A stretch of 64,000 bases of DNA from Microcella alkalica (GTDB lineage Bacteria > Actinomycetota > Actinomycetes > Actinomycetales > Microbacteriaceae). A model generated the notes under the pieces. The model did not search any database, was not told where the DNA came from, and worked only from the letters and a program-made list of their open reading frames with translations. Positions 44,668 through 53,817 of this stretch are shown here, piece by piece. The number at the start of each line of letters is the position of its first letter. The stretch's first letter is position 1. The translations under genes were made by a program, and so were the position numbers. The stretch covers positions 620,001-684,000 of the forward strand of contig NZ_JABUKC010000001.1 of assembly GCF_014595885.1 (NCBI RefSeq), in the 5' to 3' direction.

Positions 44668-45603
44668 GTGATGCAGCTCGGGCAGTACCCACCCGCGGTG
44701 CGCGTCGTCGCGCACCTCTCCGACACCCACCTCCTCGGCGAGGGCCGCGCCCTCTACGGCGCCGTGCCCGTCGAGGATCGCCTGCGCGTCGCCCTCGAGC
44801 GGCTCGAGGCCTCGTCCGTGCGTCCCGACGCGATCGTGTTCACTGGTGACCTCACCGACCTCGGCGAACCGGACGCGTACCGCCGGCTGCGCGCCGCGGT
44901 CGAGCCGGTCGTCGGCCGACTGGGCGCCGAGCTCGTCTGGGTCATGGGCAACCACGACGAGCGCGCCGCGTACTCCGCGCTGCTGTTCGACGAGGAGCCG
45001 AGCGATCGACCGCAGGACCGCGTGCACGACATCGGCGGCCTGCGCATCATCTCGCTCGACACCACTGTGCCCGGCTACCACCACGGCGAGCTCGAGGCGC
45101 AGCAACTGGAGTGGCTGCGCGAGGTGCTGTCGACCCCGGCGCCCCTCGGCAGCATCCTCGCGGTGCACCATCCGCCGATCCCGACGCCGCTCGAGGTCAT
45201 GTCGGTGCTCGAGCTCCACCGGCAGCACGAGCTCGCCGAGGTCATCACCGGCAGCGACATCCGCGCCATTCTCGGGGGTCACCTGCACTACTCGACGCAC
45301 GCGACCTTCGCCGGCATCCCCGTCCATGTCGCCTCCGCCACCTGCTACACGCTCGACCTCGGGGCCGACGCGCGGCGGCTGCTCTCCGGCGTCGACGGCC
45401 AGCAGTCCTTCGACCTCGTGCACGTGTACGACGAGGTCGTCGTGAGCTCGACCGTGCCCCTCGCGGCCTTCCCGGAGGCGACCGGATTCTCGACCGATTA
45501 CCGGCCCATGATCGAGGGCATGTCACCCGAGCAGCGGCTCGAGCAGCTCTCGAGCAAGCGCTCGCCGTTCAACCGCAACGAGGCCGCGGCGAGCGAGGTC
45601 TAG
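44668..45603 (+). CDS. Metallophosphoesterase, class III cyclic-nucleotide phosphodiesterase type
   Basis: A 311-residue calcineurin-like enzyme. The dimetal motifs are all present: HLSDTHLLG, VFTGDLTDLG, VMGNHDER, VHHPPIP and GGHLHYSTH. These correspond to the CpdA/Rv0805 group, which hydrolyses cAMP in vitro; other phosphodiesters are possible substrates. A C-terminal 60-residue extension lies after the core. The gene is inserted, with the MarR/MMPL pair, between dprA and xerC, which are often closer in relatives. The stop overlaps the convergent marR stop. Confidence 0.87.
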   Translation: MMQLGQYPPAVRVVAHLSDTHLLGEGRALYGAVPVEDRLRVALERLEASSVRPDAIVFTGDLTDLGEPDAYRRLRAAVEPVVGRLGAELVWVMGNHDERAAYSALLFDEEPSDRPQDRVHDIGGLRIISLDTTVPGYHHGELEAQQLEWLREVLSTPAPLGSILAVHHPPIPTPLEVMSVLELHRQHELAEVITGSDIRAILGGHLHYSTHATFAGIPVHVASATCYTLDLGADARRLLSGVDGQQSFDLVHVYDEVVVSSTVPLAAFPEATGFSTDYRPMIEGMSPEQRLEQLSSKRSPFNRNEAAASEV

Positions 45604-46154
45604 GCGCCCGGCCCGGCCACGCCGCGGTCGGCGGTTCCGGGCGGCGGGGGAGGGGCATCCGCCCGCCACGCCCGGGGCCGGCTCTCACCGCCCGCGTGGT
45701 CGCGATAGGTGTCGACGACGCGCTGCAGGTACCGGGTGATCGCGGCTTGCTCCGCCTCGTCGAAGTCGTGGATCGCACGGTCGACCGCGGTGACCATCGG
45801 CACGATGCGCTGCATGGCGCGACCCACCGACGCCGGCTCGGGCACGACGAGCGTGCCGCGGCGGTCGTCGGGGTTCGGCGTGCGGCGCACGTGCCCGAGG
45901 CCCTCGAGGCGGTCGATGACCGTCGTGACGGCTCCTGATGACAGCTCGAGCCGCTCGGCGAGCGCGGTCGGGCTGAGCGCACCGGCGACGATGAGGTGCT
46001 GCATGGCGGCCAGGTCGGTCGCGTTGACGGAGAGCTCGCCGCCGAGCGAGCGCTCGAAGTCCTCCGTCACGTCGAGAATCTCGCGCAGCAGGAGCGTCGC
46101 GAGGTGGGACGTCCCGAAGCTGGGAGTCCGCTGGGCCGATTCGCTCATCGTCAC
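45600..46154 (-). CDS. MarR-family transcriptional regulator
   Basis: A 184-residue winged-helix regulator. The recognition region is ALSPTALAERLELSSGAVTT followed by VIDRLEGLGHVRRTPNPDDR with the wing Asp-Arg pair. The C-terminal 30 residues are Pro/Arg-rich and not part of the fold. GTG 46154 or ATG 46148 are both possible starts. It is divergent from an MMPL exporter gene, and a perfect 9-bp palindrome suited to MarR binding lies between them, so repression of the exporter is likely. Confidence 0.9.
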   Translation of the reverse strand: MTMSESAQRTPSFGTSHLATLLLREILDVTEDFERSLGGELSVNATDLAAMQHLIVAGALSPTALAERLELSSGAVTTVIDRLEGLGHVRRTPNPDDRRGTLVVPEPASVGRAMQRIVPMVTAVDRAIHDFDEAEQAAITRYLQRVVDTYRDHAGGESRPRAWRADAPPPPPGTADRGVAGPGA

Positions 46155-46184
46155 AGTGTACGGCTAGATTCTTCGAGAGTCATG

Positions 46185-46203
46185 TATCTCGATAATCGAG
46201 ATA
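46185..46203. promoter_or_regulatory. MarR-type operator, TATCTCGAT-A-ATCGAGATA
   Basis: Two perfect 9-bp arms flank one central base. A GATAAT hexamer, a good -10 element toward the exporter gene, is embedded in it at 46191-46196. AT-rich palindromes of this size between marR and its target are typical. It is the most AT-rich spot in the surrounding sequence. Confidence 0.85.
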
Positions 46204-46255
46204 AAACTCGCCGTCAGCCCATCGGCGCTTCCCGCGCCCCTCCGAGGAGCCTCCC

Positions 46256-48403
46256 TTGATCGCGATCACGCGTTTCATCACCGCTGCCCGAACATCCTGG
46301 ATCGTCCTCGTCGCCGGGCTCGCCGCGACGGTGGGGCTCTTCATCGCCGCCGGGTACCAGAGCGCCGACTCGGCGCCGCCGGTCGGTCTGCCCGATTCGG
46401 CCGAGTCGATCCAGGTCGCCGACCTGCAGGAGCAGTTCAGCGACGACGACGCTACGAGCGGCATCCTCGTCTTCGGCCGGGAAACCGGGGAGCTCGATGA
46501 GGCCGACCTCGCCGCGATCACCGAGCGCACCGTCGAGCTCGGCGACATCTCCCTCGACGGCTTCGTGCCGCCGCCCACCGTCTCGGAGGACGGCACCACG
46601 GCGCTCGTCGTCGTGCCGCTCGAGATCGAGGAGAGCGTCTCGGTGCAGGCCGAGCGCGCCGACGAGATCCGCGCGATCGCCGCCGACGGGCTCCCCGACG
46701 GCATCGAGGTCTGGTTCACCGGGGCGGAGGGCTTCCTCGTCGACATCTCCGCGGTGTTCGCGGGCGCCAACTTCGTGCTCCTGGGCGTCACGGCGCTCGT
46801 CGTGGCGGTGCTGCTCATCGTCACCTACCGCAGCCCGGTGCTGTGGATCGTGCCGCTCGCGGTCGTCGGCGTCGCCGACTTCATCGCGGGCATCGCGGCC
46901 CGCCTGGTCGCGGACGCCTCCGGCATCACGCTCGACGGCTCGGTCACGGGCATCCTCTCGGTGCTCGTGTTCGGCGCAGGCACCAACTACGCGCTCCTGC
47001 TCATCGCGCGCTACCGCGACGAGCTGCGCCTCAACCAGGATCGCCGCGAGGCGATGGCCATCGCCCTGCGCGGCGCCGGCCCCGCCATCATCGCGAGCGG
47101 CTCGACCGTCGCGCTGGCCCTGGCGACCCTGCTGTTCGGCGAGCTCTCCGGCAACCGCTCGCTCGGCCTCGCCGGCGCCGTCGGCATCGTCGTCGCCATG
47201 GCGTACGCGCTCATCGTGCTGCCGGCCGCCCTCGTCGTCTTCGGCCGCTGGCTGTTCTGGCCGCTCGTGCCGCGCTACGGCACGCGCGACACGATCTCGC
47301 GCAGCCCCTGGGGCAAGCTCGGCCGCGCCGTCAGCAAGCGGCCCATCGTCGTGGCGATCGTCGGGTTCCTCGTGCTCGGCGCCATGGCCTCGGGGCTCTC
47401 GACGCTCACGGTGGGCCTCTCGCAGAACGACCGCTTCATCGTCAAGCCCGAGGCAGTGCTCGGCCAGGAGCGCATCGCGGAGGCCTTCTCCGCCGGCAGC
47501 ACGGCGCCCGCCGCCGTCATCGTGCCCGTCGGCGACGTCGACGAGGTGACCGAGGGTCTGCTCGAGGTCGCCGGCGTCGACGAGGTGCGCCCGGGCCCGG
47601 CGAACGACGACATCGCCCAGCTCGACGTCGTGCTCGACGCCGACCCCGAGAGCGCCGAGTCGTTCGCCATCATCGCCGACCTGCGCACCGCCCTCGACGA
47701 CCTCGGCGACGGTTCGGGCCTCGTCGGCGGCATCGACGCCGAAGGGCTTGACCTGCGCGACGCGCAGCAGCGCGATCAGAACCTCGTGATCCCGCTCATC
47801 CTCGTGCTCGTGCTCGCCGTGCTCATCGTGCTGCTGCGCTCGCTGCTGGCTCCGCTGCTGCTGCTCGTCGCGGTCGTCGCGAGCTTCTTCAGCGCCGTCG
47901 GCATCGGCTCGATCCTGTTCGAGACCGTCTTCGGCTTCCCGGGCGTCGACACGAACGTGCTGCTGTTCAGCTTCCTGTTCCTCGTCGCGCTGGGCGTCGA
48001 CTACTCGATCTTCCTCGTGACGCGGGCGAAGGAGGAGGTGCCGGTGCTCGGCACGTCGGAGGGCATGATCCGCGCCCTCGCGGCGACGGGCGGCGTCATC
48101 ACGAGCGCGGGCATCCTGCTCGCTGCGGTCTTCGCGGTGCTCGGCGTGCTGCCGCTCATCACGCTCACCCAGGTCGGCGTCATCGTCTGCGTCGGCGTGC
48201 TCATCGACACCCTGCTCGTGCGCACGGTCATCGTGCCCGCGATGGCCTTCATCGCCAAGGACCGCTTCTGGTGGCCGCGTCGGCCCGAGCTGTCGGATGC
48301 CGATGCCGCCGCTCGCGGCGCGAACGGGCAGGCCGAGCGCATGCCCGACGAGGTCGCGGCGGCCACGCCTGCGACCGATCGCGAGGCCGTGCCCACCGCC
48401 TGA
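46256..48403 (+). CDS. MMPL-family RND-type membrane exporter
   Basis: A 715-residue transporter with the duplicated MMPL plan: one helix, a large extracytoplasmic loop, then five helices, twice. The first helix is SWIVLVAGLAATVGLFIAAG and the second repeat starts at RPIVVAIVGFLVLGAMA. Proton-relay type motifs are FGAGTNYALLLIARYRDEL in repeat one and ALGVDYSIFLVTRAKEE in repeat two (Asp-Tyr pairs). TTG 46256 follows GAGGAG at 46244. The family exports lipids or drugs. The divergent MarR gene and shared operator suggest induction by a ligand of MarR. Confidence 0.9.
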   Translation: MIAITRFITAARTSWIVLVAGLAATVGLFIAAGYQSADSAPPVGLPDSAESIQVADLQEQFSDDDATSGILVFGRETGELDEADLAAITERTVELGDISLDGFVPPPTVSEDGTTALVVVPLEIEESVSVQAERADEIRAIAADGLPDGIEVWFTGAEGFLVDISAVFAGANFVLLGVTALVVAVLLIVTYRSPVLWIVPLAVVGVADFIAGIAARLVADASGITLDGSVTGILSVLVFGAGTNYALLLIARYRDELRLNQDRREAMAIALRGAGPAIIASGSTVALALATLLFGELSGNRSLGLAGAVGIVVAMAYALIVLPAALVVFGRWLFWPLVPRYGTRDTISRSPWGKLGRAVSKRPIVVAIVGFLVLGAMASGLSTLTVGLSQNDRFIVKPEAVLGQERIAEAFSAGSTAPAAVIVPVGDVDEVTEGLLEVAGVDEVRPGPANDDIAQLDVVLDADPESAESFAIIADLRTALDDLGDGSGLVGGIDAEGLDLRDAQQRDQNLVIPLILVLVLAVLIVLLRSLLAPLLLLVAVVASFFSAVGIGSILFETVFGFPGVDTNVLLFSFLFLVALGVDYSIFLVTRAKEEVPVLGTSEGMIRALAATGGVITSAGILLAAVFAVLGVLPLITLTQVGVIVCVGVLIDTLLVRTVIVPAMAFIAKDRFWWPRRPELSDADAAARGANGQAERMPDEVAAATPATDREAVPTA

Positions 48404-48421
48404 GCTGCGACTCGCCCGTCC

Positions 48422-48452
48422 CGCCCGCCCCGGCCTGTCGTCGGGGCGGGCG
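48422..48452 (+). terminator. Hairpin downstream of the MMPL gene
   Basis: CGCCCGCCCCG at 48422-48432 pairs perfectly with CGGGGCGGGCG at 48442-48452 over nine bases. There is no T run. Confidence 0.65.
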
Positions 48453-48466
48453 TCGGCGTTCGGGCG

Positions 48467-48472
48467 CATGCT
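48467..48472 (+). promoter_or_regulatory. -10-like CATGCT, leaderless start for xerC
   Basis: CATGCT ends six bases before GTG 48479, the same spacing as the TAGRCT elements in this window. Confidence 0.4.
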
Positions 48473-48478
48473 GGGGGC

Positions 48479-49402
48479 GTGCACGAGCCCGCCACCCCGC
48501 TGCGTCAGGCGGTCGACGACTACCTGCGGTCGGTCGCGCTCGAGCGGGGCGCCTCCTCCCACACCGAGCGGGCCTACCGCGGCGACCTCGAGACCCTGCT
48601 CGCCTTCGTCGACGCGCGCGGAGCCGAGCCCGACCCGGCGCTGCTCGACCTCGAGCTGCTGCGCGAGTGGGTCTGGCGGCTCAACGACGAGGGCCTCGCC
48701 GCCTCGACACTCGCCCGGCGCACCTCGACGGTGCGGGGGTTCACCGCGTGGCTCGCGCGCACCGGCCGCGCCCCTGGTGACGCCGGCGCCCGGCTGCGGG
48801 CCCCCCGGCCTGGTCGCCACCTGCCTCGCGTGCTGACGCGGGCGCAGGTCGACGAGGTGCTCGAGGTGCTCGACGCGCGCGCCGGCTCGGGCGACCCGCT
48901 CGCGCTGCGTGATCGGGCGATCGTCGAGCTGCTGTATGCGAGCGCCCTGCGCGTGAGCGAGCTGGTCGGCCTCGACCTGGCCGACGTCGACGATGCTCGC
49001 CGCACCGTTCGTGTGCTCGGCAAGGGCGCGAAAGAGCGCGTCGTGCCGTTCGGGATGCCCGCCCAGCGCGCCCTCGACGCCTACCGCGACCGCGCGCGGC
49101 CCGCGATCGCGACCGAGCGCTCGGGCGATGCGCTGTTCCTCGGCGCCCGGGGGGCGCGCGAGTCGACGCGCGCCGTCTACGCTCTCGTCGCGGGGCTGCT
49201 GGCCGAGCTGCCGGGGTCGGGCCCCTCGGGCCCGCACGCGCTGCGGCACACGGCCGCCACCCACCTGCTCGACGGCGGGGCCGACCTGCGCGCCGTGCAG
49301 GAGCTGCTCGGCCACGCGAGCCTCGGCACGACGCAGATTTACACGCACGTGAGCGCCGAGCGCCTCGCCGAGGCCTACCGCACGGCGCACCCGCGCGCCT
49401 GA
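48479..49402 (+). CDS. xerC: Tyrosine recombinase XerC
   Basis: A 307-residue site-specific recombinase that resolves chromosome dimers at dif. The N-terminal core-binding domain ends near residue 100. Catalytic residues are visible: Arg in ASALRVSELVGLDL, Lys in GKGAKERVVPF, His-x-x-Arg in HALRHTAATHLLDGG, His in ELLGHASLGTTQIYTHVS and the final Tyr in the same block. Position beside dprA and rpsB matches xerC rather than xerD in Actinobacteria. GTG 48479 is supported by family length. Confidence 0.92.
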   Translation: MHEPATPLRQAVDDYLRSVALERGASSHTERAYRGDLETLLAFVDARGAEPDPALLDLELLREWVWRLNDEGLAASTLARRTSTVRGFTAWLARTGRAPGDAGARLRAPRPGRHLPRVLTRAQVDEVLEVLDARAGSGDPLALRDRAIVELLYASALRVSELVGLDLADVDDARRTVRVLGKGAKERVVPFGMPAQRALDAYRDRARPAIATERSGDALFLGARGARESTRAVYALVAGLLAELPGSGPSGPHALRHTAATHLLDGGADLRAVQELLGHASLGTTQIYTHVSAERLAEAYRTAHPRA

Positions 49403-49408
49403 GCTCGT

Positions 49409-49969
49409 TCACGCGACGTCGCCGAGCGGCAGCAGCACCGCGCGCGGCAGCCCGCCTAGCCAGCGCAGCGGCGAGACGTACTCGCCCGCCTCGCGCACCC
49501 CGAGGTGCAGGCACGGGCTCGAGCAGTGGCCCGGCTCGAGCGTGCCGATGACCTGGCCCGCCTCCACCCGGTCGCCGACCGCGACGCTCGGCGACACCGG
49601 CTCGACGCTCACGAGCAGCTGGCCGGAGCGGATGGTGACCACGCCGCGGTCGACGACACGACCGGCGAAGTGCACGGCTCCGCCCGTCGCCGCGAGCACC
49701 TCGACGGCCTCCCCGGGGGCGGCGAGGTCGACCCCGCGGTGCCCCGCGGCGTACGGAGTCGGAGGAGGCAGAAACGGTCGCAGCACGCGGCGCGGGGCGT
49801 CGAGCGGCCAGACCCAGCCCGGCGCCGGCTCGGCGGCGGCGGCAGCCGCCGCGCGGGCCGGCGGGGCCGCCGCCGCGGGCGCGGGGGGCGCGGCCGCGGC
49901 AGCGGCGGGCGAGCTCGCCACGGCGACGAGCGCGAGCAGGGGGAGCAGGGCGAGGCGGCGCGGGCGCAT
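49409..49969 (-). CDS. Secreted M23-family peptidase-like protein
   Basis: A 186-residue secreted protein. A signal peptide is visible (MRPRRLALLPLLALVAVASS, Ala-rich up to about residue 35), then an Ala/Pro-rich linker and the lysostaphin-like domain: GHRGVDLAAPGEAVEVLAA with HxxxD, and SSPCLHLGVREAGEYVSPL. The first His of the usual HxH pair is replaced by Cys (C-L-H). Homologues in this spot of actinobacterial genomes also read CLHLG, so it may still bind zinc or be non-catalytic. Convergent with xerC. Confidence 0.85.
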   Translation of the reverse strand: MRPRRLALLPLLALVAVASSPAAAAAAPPAPAAAAPPARAAAAAAAEPAPGWVWPLDAPRRVLRPFLPPPTPYAAGHRGVDLAAPGEAVEVLAATGGAVHFAGRVVDRGVVTIRSGQLLVSVEPVSPSVAVGDRVEAGQVIGTLEPGHCSSPCLHLGVREAGEYVSPLRWLGGLPRAVLLPLGDVA

Positions 49970-50063
49970 GGCGTCCAGGGTGCGCGCCCCGGGCATCCGC
50001 GCACGCCGCTCGAGGGCGATCGGCGGAGAACCGGCGGCCGCCCGGGCGGGGGAGGCGCGGTGG

Positions 50064-50069
50064 TATGCT
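50064..50069 (+). promoter_or_regulatory. -10 hexamer TATGCT upstream of rpsB
   Basis: TATGCT lies in the 277-base gap before rpsB and leaves a leader of about 170 bases, enough for S2 autoregulation. No -35 was recognised. Confidence 0.45.
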
Positions 50070-50246
50070 GGGCGACGCAGTCGGCGCGTCCGGCTGACTT
50101 CGCGTGCCCACCACGGCGCACACCTCCCTCAGTCCCGCACGACGCCCCGGCAACGGGGCGGACTCGCGCGGGTGGAGGCAGCGCCGGGCACCAGGACCCC
50201 ACCCGTCGGGCGGGGCGACAACTGAGAACAGAACAGGAGTACGGCC

Positions 50247-51164
50247 ATGGCCGTCGTCACCATTCGCCAGCTGCTCGACAGCGGCGTGCACTTCGGGCAC
50301 CAGACCCGCCGCTGGAACCCGAAGGTCAAGCGCTTCATCCTCACCGAGCGCAGCGGCATCCACATCATCGACCTGCAGCAGTCGCTCGCCTACATCGACA
50401 AGGCCTACGACTTCGCCAAGCAGACCGTCGCCCACGGCGGCACGATCCTCTTCGTCGGCACCAAGAAGCAGGCGCAGGAGTCGATCGCCGAGCAGGCCAC
50501 GCGCGTCGGCCAGCCCTTCGTCAACCAGCGCTGGCTCGGCGGTCTGCTGACCAACTTCTCGACCGTCTCCAAGCGCCTCGCGCGCATGAAGGAGCTCGAG
50601 GAGATCGACTTCGACGACACCACGAAGGGCTTCACCAAGAAGGAGCTCCTCATCAAGCGTCGCGAGCTGGACAAGCTGCACAAGACGCTCGGCGGCATCC
50701 GCAACCTCACCAAGACCCCGAGCGCCCTGTGGGTCGTCGACCCCAAGCGCGAGCACCTCGCGATCGACGAGGCCAAGAAGCTCGGCATCCCCGTGATCGG
50801 CATCCTCGACACGAACGCCGACCCCGACGAGCTCGCCTACCCGATCCCGGGCAACGACGACGCGATCCGCTCGGTCGCGCTGCTGACGCGCATCATCGCC
50901 GACGCCGCCGCTGAGGGCCTCATCGAGCGCCACCAGAAGCCCGAGGCCGCCGGCAACGTCTCGGCCGTTGAGCCCCTCGCCGAGTGGGAGCGCGAGCTGC
51001 TCGAGCAGAGCGCCGCCGCGGAGGCCGCCCCGGCCGCCGACGCCGCGCCCGCCGCTGAGGCCGCCCCGGCCGCCGAGGAGGCGCCTGCCGAGGCCGCCGC
51101 CGAGGCGCCCGCCGAGGAGGCGCCGGCCGACGAGGCCGAGGCTCCCGCCGAGAACGCTTCCTGA
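50247..51164 (+). CDS. rpsB: 30S ribosomal protein S2 with an Ala/Glu-rich tail
   Basis: A 305-residue S2. Core signatures are [52 protein letters not shown] and [20 protein letters not shown] followed by GNDDAIRSV. The last 55 residues are nearly all Ala, Glu and Pro ([20 protein letters not shown]), parallel to the tail on S16. ATG 50247 follows CAGGAGTACGGCC. Followed by tsf after 32 bases, the universal pairing. Confidence 0.97.
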   Translation: MAVVTIRQLLDSGVHFGHQTRRWNPKVKRFILTERSGIHIIDLQQSLAYIDKAYDFAKQTVAHGGTILFVGTKKQAQESIAEQATRVGQPFVNQRWLGGLLTNFSTVSKRLARMKELEEIDFDDTTKGFTKKELLIKRRELDKLHKTLGGIRNLTKTPSALWVVDPKREHLAIDEAKKLGIPVIGILDTNADPDELAYPIPGNDDAIRSVALLTRIIADAAAEGLIERHQKPEAAGNVSAVEPLAEWERELLEQSAAAEAAPAADAAPAAEAAPAAEEAPAEAAAEAPAEEAPADEAEAPAENAS

Positions 51165-51196
51165 ACCCACCGCGACCTACGAGAAGGAGTCCCTCC

Positions 51197-52024
51197 ATGG
51201 CCAACTTCAGCCTGGAAGACGTCAAGAACCTGCGCGAGCGCCTCGGCACCGGCATGGTCGACACGAAGAACGCCCTCGTCGAGGCCGATGGTGACATCGA
51301 GAAGGCCGTCGAGATCCTGCGCCTGAAGGGCGCGAAGGGCAACGCGAAGCGCGCCGACCGCTCCACGAGCGAGGGCCTCATCGCCGCGCACGAGGCCGAC
51401 GGCGCCGCGACGCTCATCGAGCTCGCCTGCGAGACCGACTTCGTGGCCAAGGGCGACAAGTTCGTCGCCCTCGGCGAGAAGGTGCTTGCGGCCGTCGCCG
51501 CCGCCGGCGCCTCGACCGTCGAGGAGGGCCTCGCGGCCCCCGTCGACGGCTCGACCGTCGCCGACGCGATCAACGACGAGGCCGCCATCATCGGCGAGAA
51601 GATGGAGCTGCGTCGCGTGGCGCGCGTCGAGGGCGAGAAGTTCGCCGTCTACCTGCACCGCACGAACAAGGACCTGCCGCCGCAGGTCGGCGTCATCGTC
51701 GCCTACACGGGTGACGACGCCGACACCGCGCGCAGCGTGGCCCAGCACATCTCGTTCGCCGACCCGCAGTACCTCTCGCGCGACGAGGTGCCGGCCGAGG
51801 CCGTCGAGAACGAGCGTCGCATCGTCGAGGAGATCTCGCGCAACGAGGGCAAGCCGGAGGCCGCCCTGCCGAAGATCGTCGAGGGTCGCCTCGGCGCCTT
51901 CTTCAAGCAGGTGGCCCTGCTCGAGCAGGACTACGCGCGCGACAACAAGCTGTCGATCGCGCAGGTGCTCAAGGACGCCGGCCTGACCGTGACGGGCTTC
52001 GCCCGCTTCAAGGTCGGCGCCTAG
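51197..52024 (+). CDS. tsf: Elongation factor Ts
   Basis: A 275-residue nucleotide exchange factor for EF-Tu. The N-terminal UBA-like domain has LRERLGTGMVDTKNALVEAD. The core has the TDFV motif in ELACETDFVAKGDKF and IAYTGDDADTARSVAQHISF-like sequence further on. The C-terminal LEQDYARDNKLSIAQVLKDA is typical. ATG 51197 follows GAAGGAGTCCCTCC. An intrinsic terminator closes the unit. Confidence 0.97.
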   Translation: MANFSLEDVKNLRERLGTGMVDTKNALVEADGDIEKAVEILRLKGAKGNAKRADRSTSEGLIAAHEADGAATLIELACETDFVAKGDKFVALGEKVLAAVAAAGASTVEEGLAAPVDGSTVADAINDEAAIIGEKMELRRVARVEGEKFAVYLHRTNKDLPPQVGVIVAYTGDDADTARSVAQHISFADPQYLSRDEVPAEAVENERRIVEEISRNEGKPEAALPKIVEGRLGAFFKQVALLEQDYARDNKLSIAQVLKDAGLTVTGFARFKVGA

Positions 52025-52037
52025 TTCCGATGCGGTG

Positions 52038-52075
52038 ACGGGGTCCGGTTCGCGTGAGCGACCGGACCCCGTTCC
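52038..52075 (+). terminator. Intrinsic terminator downstream of tsf
   Basis: ACGGGGTCCGGT at 52038-52049 pairs with ACCGGACCCCGT at 52061-52072; inner GC pairs extend it. TTCCC follows. Confidence 0.85.
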
Positions 52076-52135
52076 CATGCCCGGCCCCCACTCACTACCC
52101 TGACGATGACGACCCCGACGAAGACAGAGGAACCC

Positions 52136-52846
52136 ATGACCGATCGCCGCCGCCGTGTCCTGCTCAAGCTCTCGGGTGAGGCGTTCGGCGGTGGCTCTCT
52201 CGGCGTGAACCCCGACGTCGTGGGCGCGATCGCGCGCGAGATCGCCGAGGCGGCGAAGGAGGTCGAGGTCGCGATCGTCGTGGGCGGCGGCAACTTCTTC
52301 CGCGGCGCGGAGCTCAGCCAGCGCGGCATGGACCGCGGGCGCGCCGACTACATGGGCATGCTCGGCACCGTCATGAACGCCCTGGCCCTGCAGGACTTCC
52401 TCGAGCAGGCCGGCGCCCAGGTGCGGGTGCAGTCAGCCATCCAGATGACGCAGGTCGCCGAGCCGTACATCCCGCTGCGCGCCGAGCGCCACCTCGAGAA
52501 GGGCCGCGTCGTCATCTTCGGCGCCGGCGCGGGTCTTCCGTACTTCTCGACCGACACCGTCGCGGCGCAGCGCGCGCTCGAGATCGGCGCCGACGAGGTG
52601 CTCGTGGCGAAGAACGGCGTCGACGGCGTCTACTCCGACGACCCCCGTCGCAACCCGGACGCGCAGCGCCTCGACGAGGTCAGCTACCAGGAGGCGCTCG
52701 TGCAGGGCCTGAAGGTCGTCGACTCGACCGCCTTCAGCCTCTGCATGGACAACCGCATGCCGATGATCGTCTTCGGCATGGAGCCGCAGGGCAACATCGC
52801 CAAGGCGATCCGCGGCGAGCGCATCGGCACGCGCGTCTCGGCCTAG
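52136..52846 (+). CDS. pyrH: UMP kinase
   Basis: A 236-residue bacterial UMP kinase of the amino-acid kinase fold. Signatures are [54 protein letters not shown], and the closing [23 protein letters not shown] 52136 follows AGAGGAACCC. An earlier in-frame ATG at 52106 lies only four bases from a TACCCT hexamer and would add ten residues not seen in the family, so it is not chosen. Confidence 0.96.
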   Translation: MTDRRRRVLLKLSGEAFGGGSLGVNPDVVGAIAREIAEAAKEVEVAIVVGGGNFFRGAELSQRGMDRGRADYMGMLGTVMNALALQDFLEQAGAQVRVQSAIQMTQVAEPYIPLRAERHLEKGRVVIFGAGAGLPYFSTDTVAAQRALEIGADEVLVAKNGVDGVYSDDPRRNPDAQRLDEVSYQEALVQGLKVVDSTAFSLCMDNRMPMIVFGMEPQGNIAKAIRGERIGTRVSA

Positions 52847-52867
52847 CGGCGAGCCCCGGCGCCCCGC

Positions 52868-53761
52868 GTGCTCGCCGCCCTGCTCATCGCGGGCGGCGCC
52901 GTCGCGCACGCCGCCTGGAACCTCGTGCTCAAGGCGACGCCCGCCGGCGGCGTGCGGTTCCTGGCGCTCACGGTCGTCGTCTCCGTCGCGGTGCTCGCCC
53001 CGCTCGGCGCTGCGCCGCTCGCCGCTGCCGTCGTCGAGCGGCCCTGGCTCGTCGCACCGCTGCTGCTGAGCGGAGCCCTGCACAGCGGCTACTTCCTGCT
53101 GCTGCAGCGCGCGTACCGGGCGGCCGACGTCTCCGTCGTATACCCGGCGGCCCGGGGCACCGGCCCGCTGCTGAGCGTCGTCGCGGCCGTCGTCGTGCTG
53201 GGTGAGCGTCCCGGCGCGCTCGCCCTCGTCGGTGCCGCGGTCGTCGTCACCGGCGTCGTCGTCATCGGTCTCGTGGGCGCCCGCGCGCCGGGCGCGCCGC
53301 GCAGCGGCGATGCGGCGGATGCCCGTGGCCGGCCCCGCCTCGCCCGCGGCGTCGCGCTCGGCGCGGCCGTCGGCGTCGTCATCGCCGGCTACACGCTCCT
53401 GGACGCGGTGGCGGTGACGCGGCTCGGGCTCGAGCCGGTCGCCTGGTTCTGGGGCAGTCTCGTGGTGCAGCTGCTCGTGCTGGGGCCGTGGCTGGCGGCG
53501 AGGCCGCGATCGGCGGCGGCGACCGCCCGCCGCCACCTGCCTGCGGTGCTCGCGGTGGGCATCCTCTCGCCGCTCGCCTACGTGCTCGTGCTCGCAGCCT
53601 ACGAGCTGGCGCCGGTCGCGATCGTCGCTCCGGCGCGGGAGGCGAGCGTCGTGCTCGTCGCCCTCGCCGGCTGGCTGCTGCTGCGCGAGCCGCACCCGGC
53701 GCAGCGCCTCGTCGGCAGCGCGATCGTGCTCGCCGGGGTGGCGCTGCTCGCGGTCGGGTGA
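52868..53761 (+). CDS. EamA/DMT-type transporter
   Basis: A 297-residue protein with ten membrane helices in two EamA repeats. The first repeat starts at [20 protein letters not shown], and the family motif [20 protein letters not shown] ends it. The second starts at [20 protein letters not shown] and ends in [20 protein letters not shown]. The substrate is unknown; metabolite export is usual for the family. GTG 52868 lies 21 bases after pyrH. It interrupts the otherwise common pyrH-frr adjacency. Confidence 0.85.
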   Translation: MLAALLIAGGAVAHAAWNLVLKATPAGGVRFLALTVVVSVAVLAPLGAAPLAAAVVERPWLVAPLLLSGALHSGYFLLLQRAYRAADVSVVYPAARGTGPLLSVVAAVVVLGERPGALALVGAAVVVTGVVVIGLVGARAPGAPRSGDAADARGRPRLARGVALGAAVGVVIAGYTLLDAVAVTRLGLEPVAWFWGSLVVQLLVLGPWLAARPRSAAATARRHLPAVLAVGILSPLAYVLVLAAYELAPVAIVAPAREASVVLVALAGWLLLREPHPAQRLVGSAIVLAGVALLAVG

Positions 53762-53817
53762 GGCCGTCGCCGGGCCCCCGCCCACTACACTCGACACCGA
53801 CCCACGAAGGAGTTGCC

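Noticed and set aside
46214-49390. Minus-strand open frame of about 1060 codons opposite the MMPL and xerC genes
   Set aside because: Same shadow effect; both plus-strand genes have complete family motifs.
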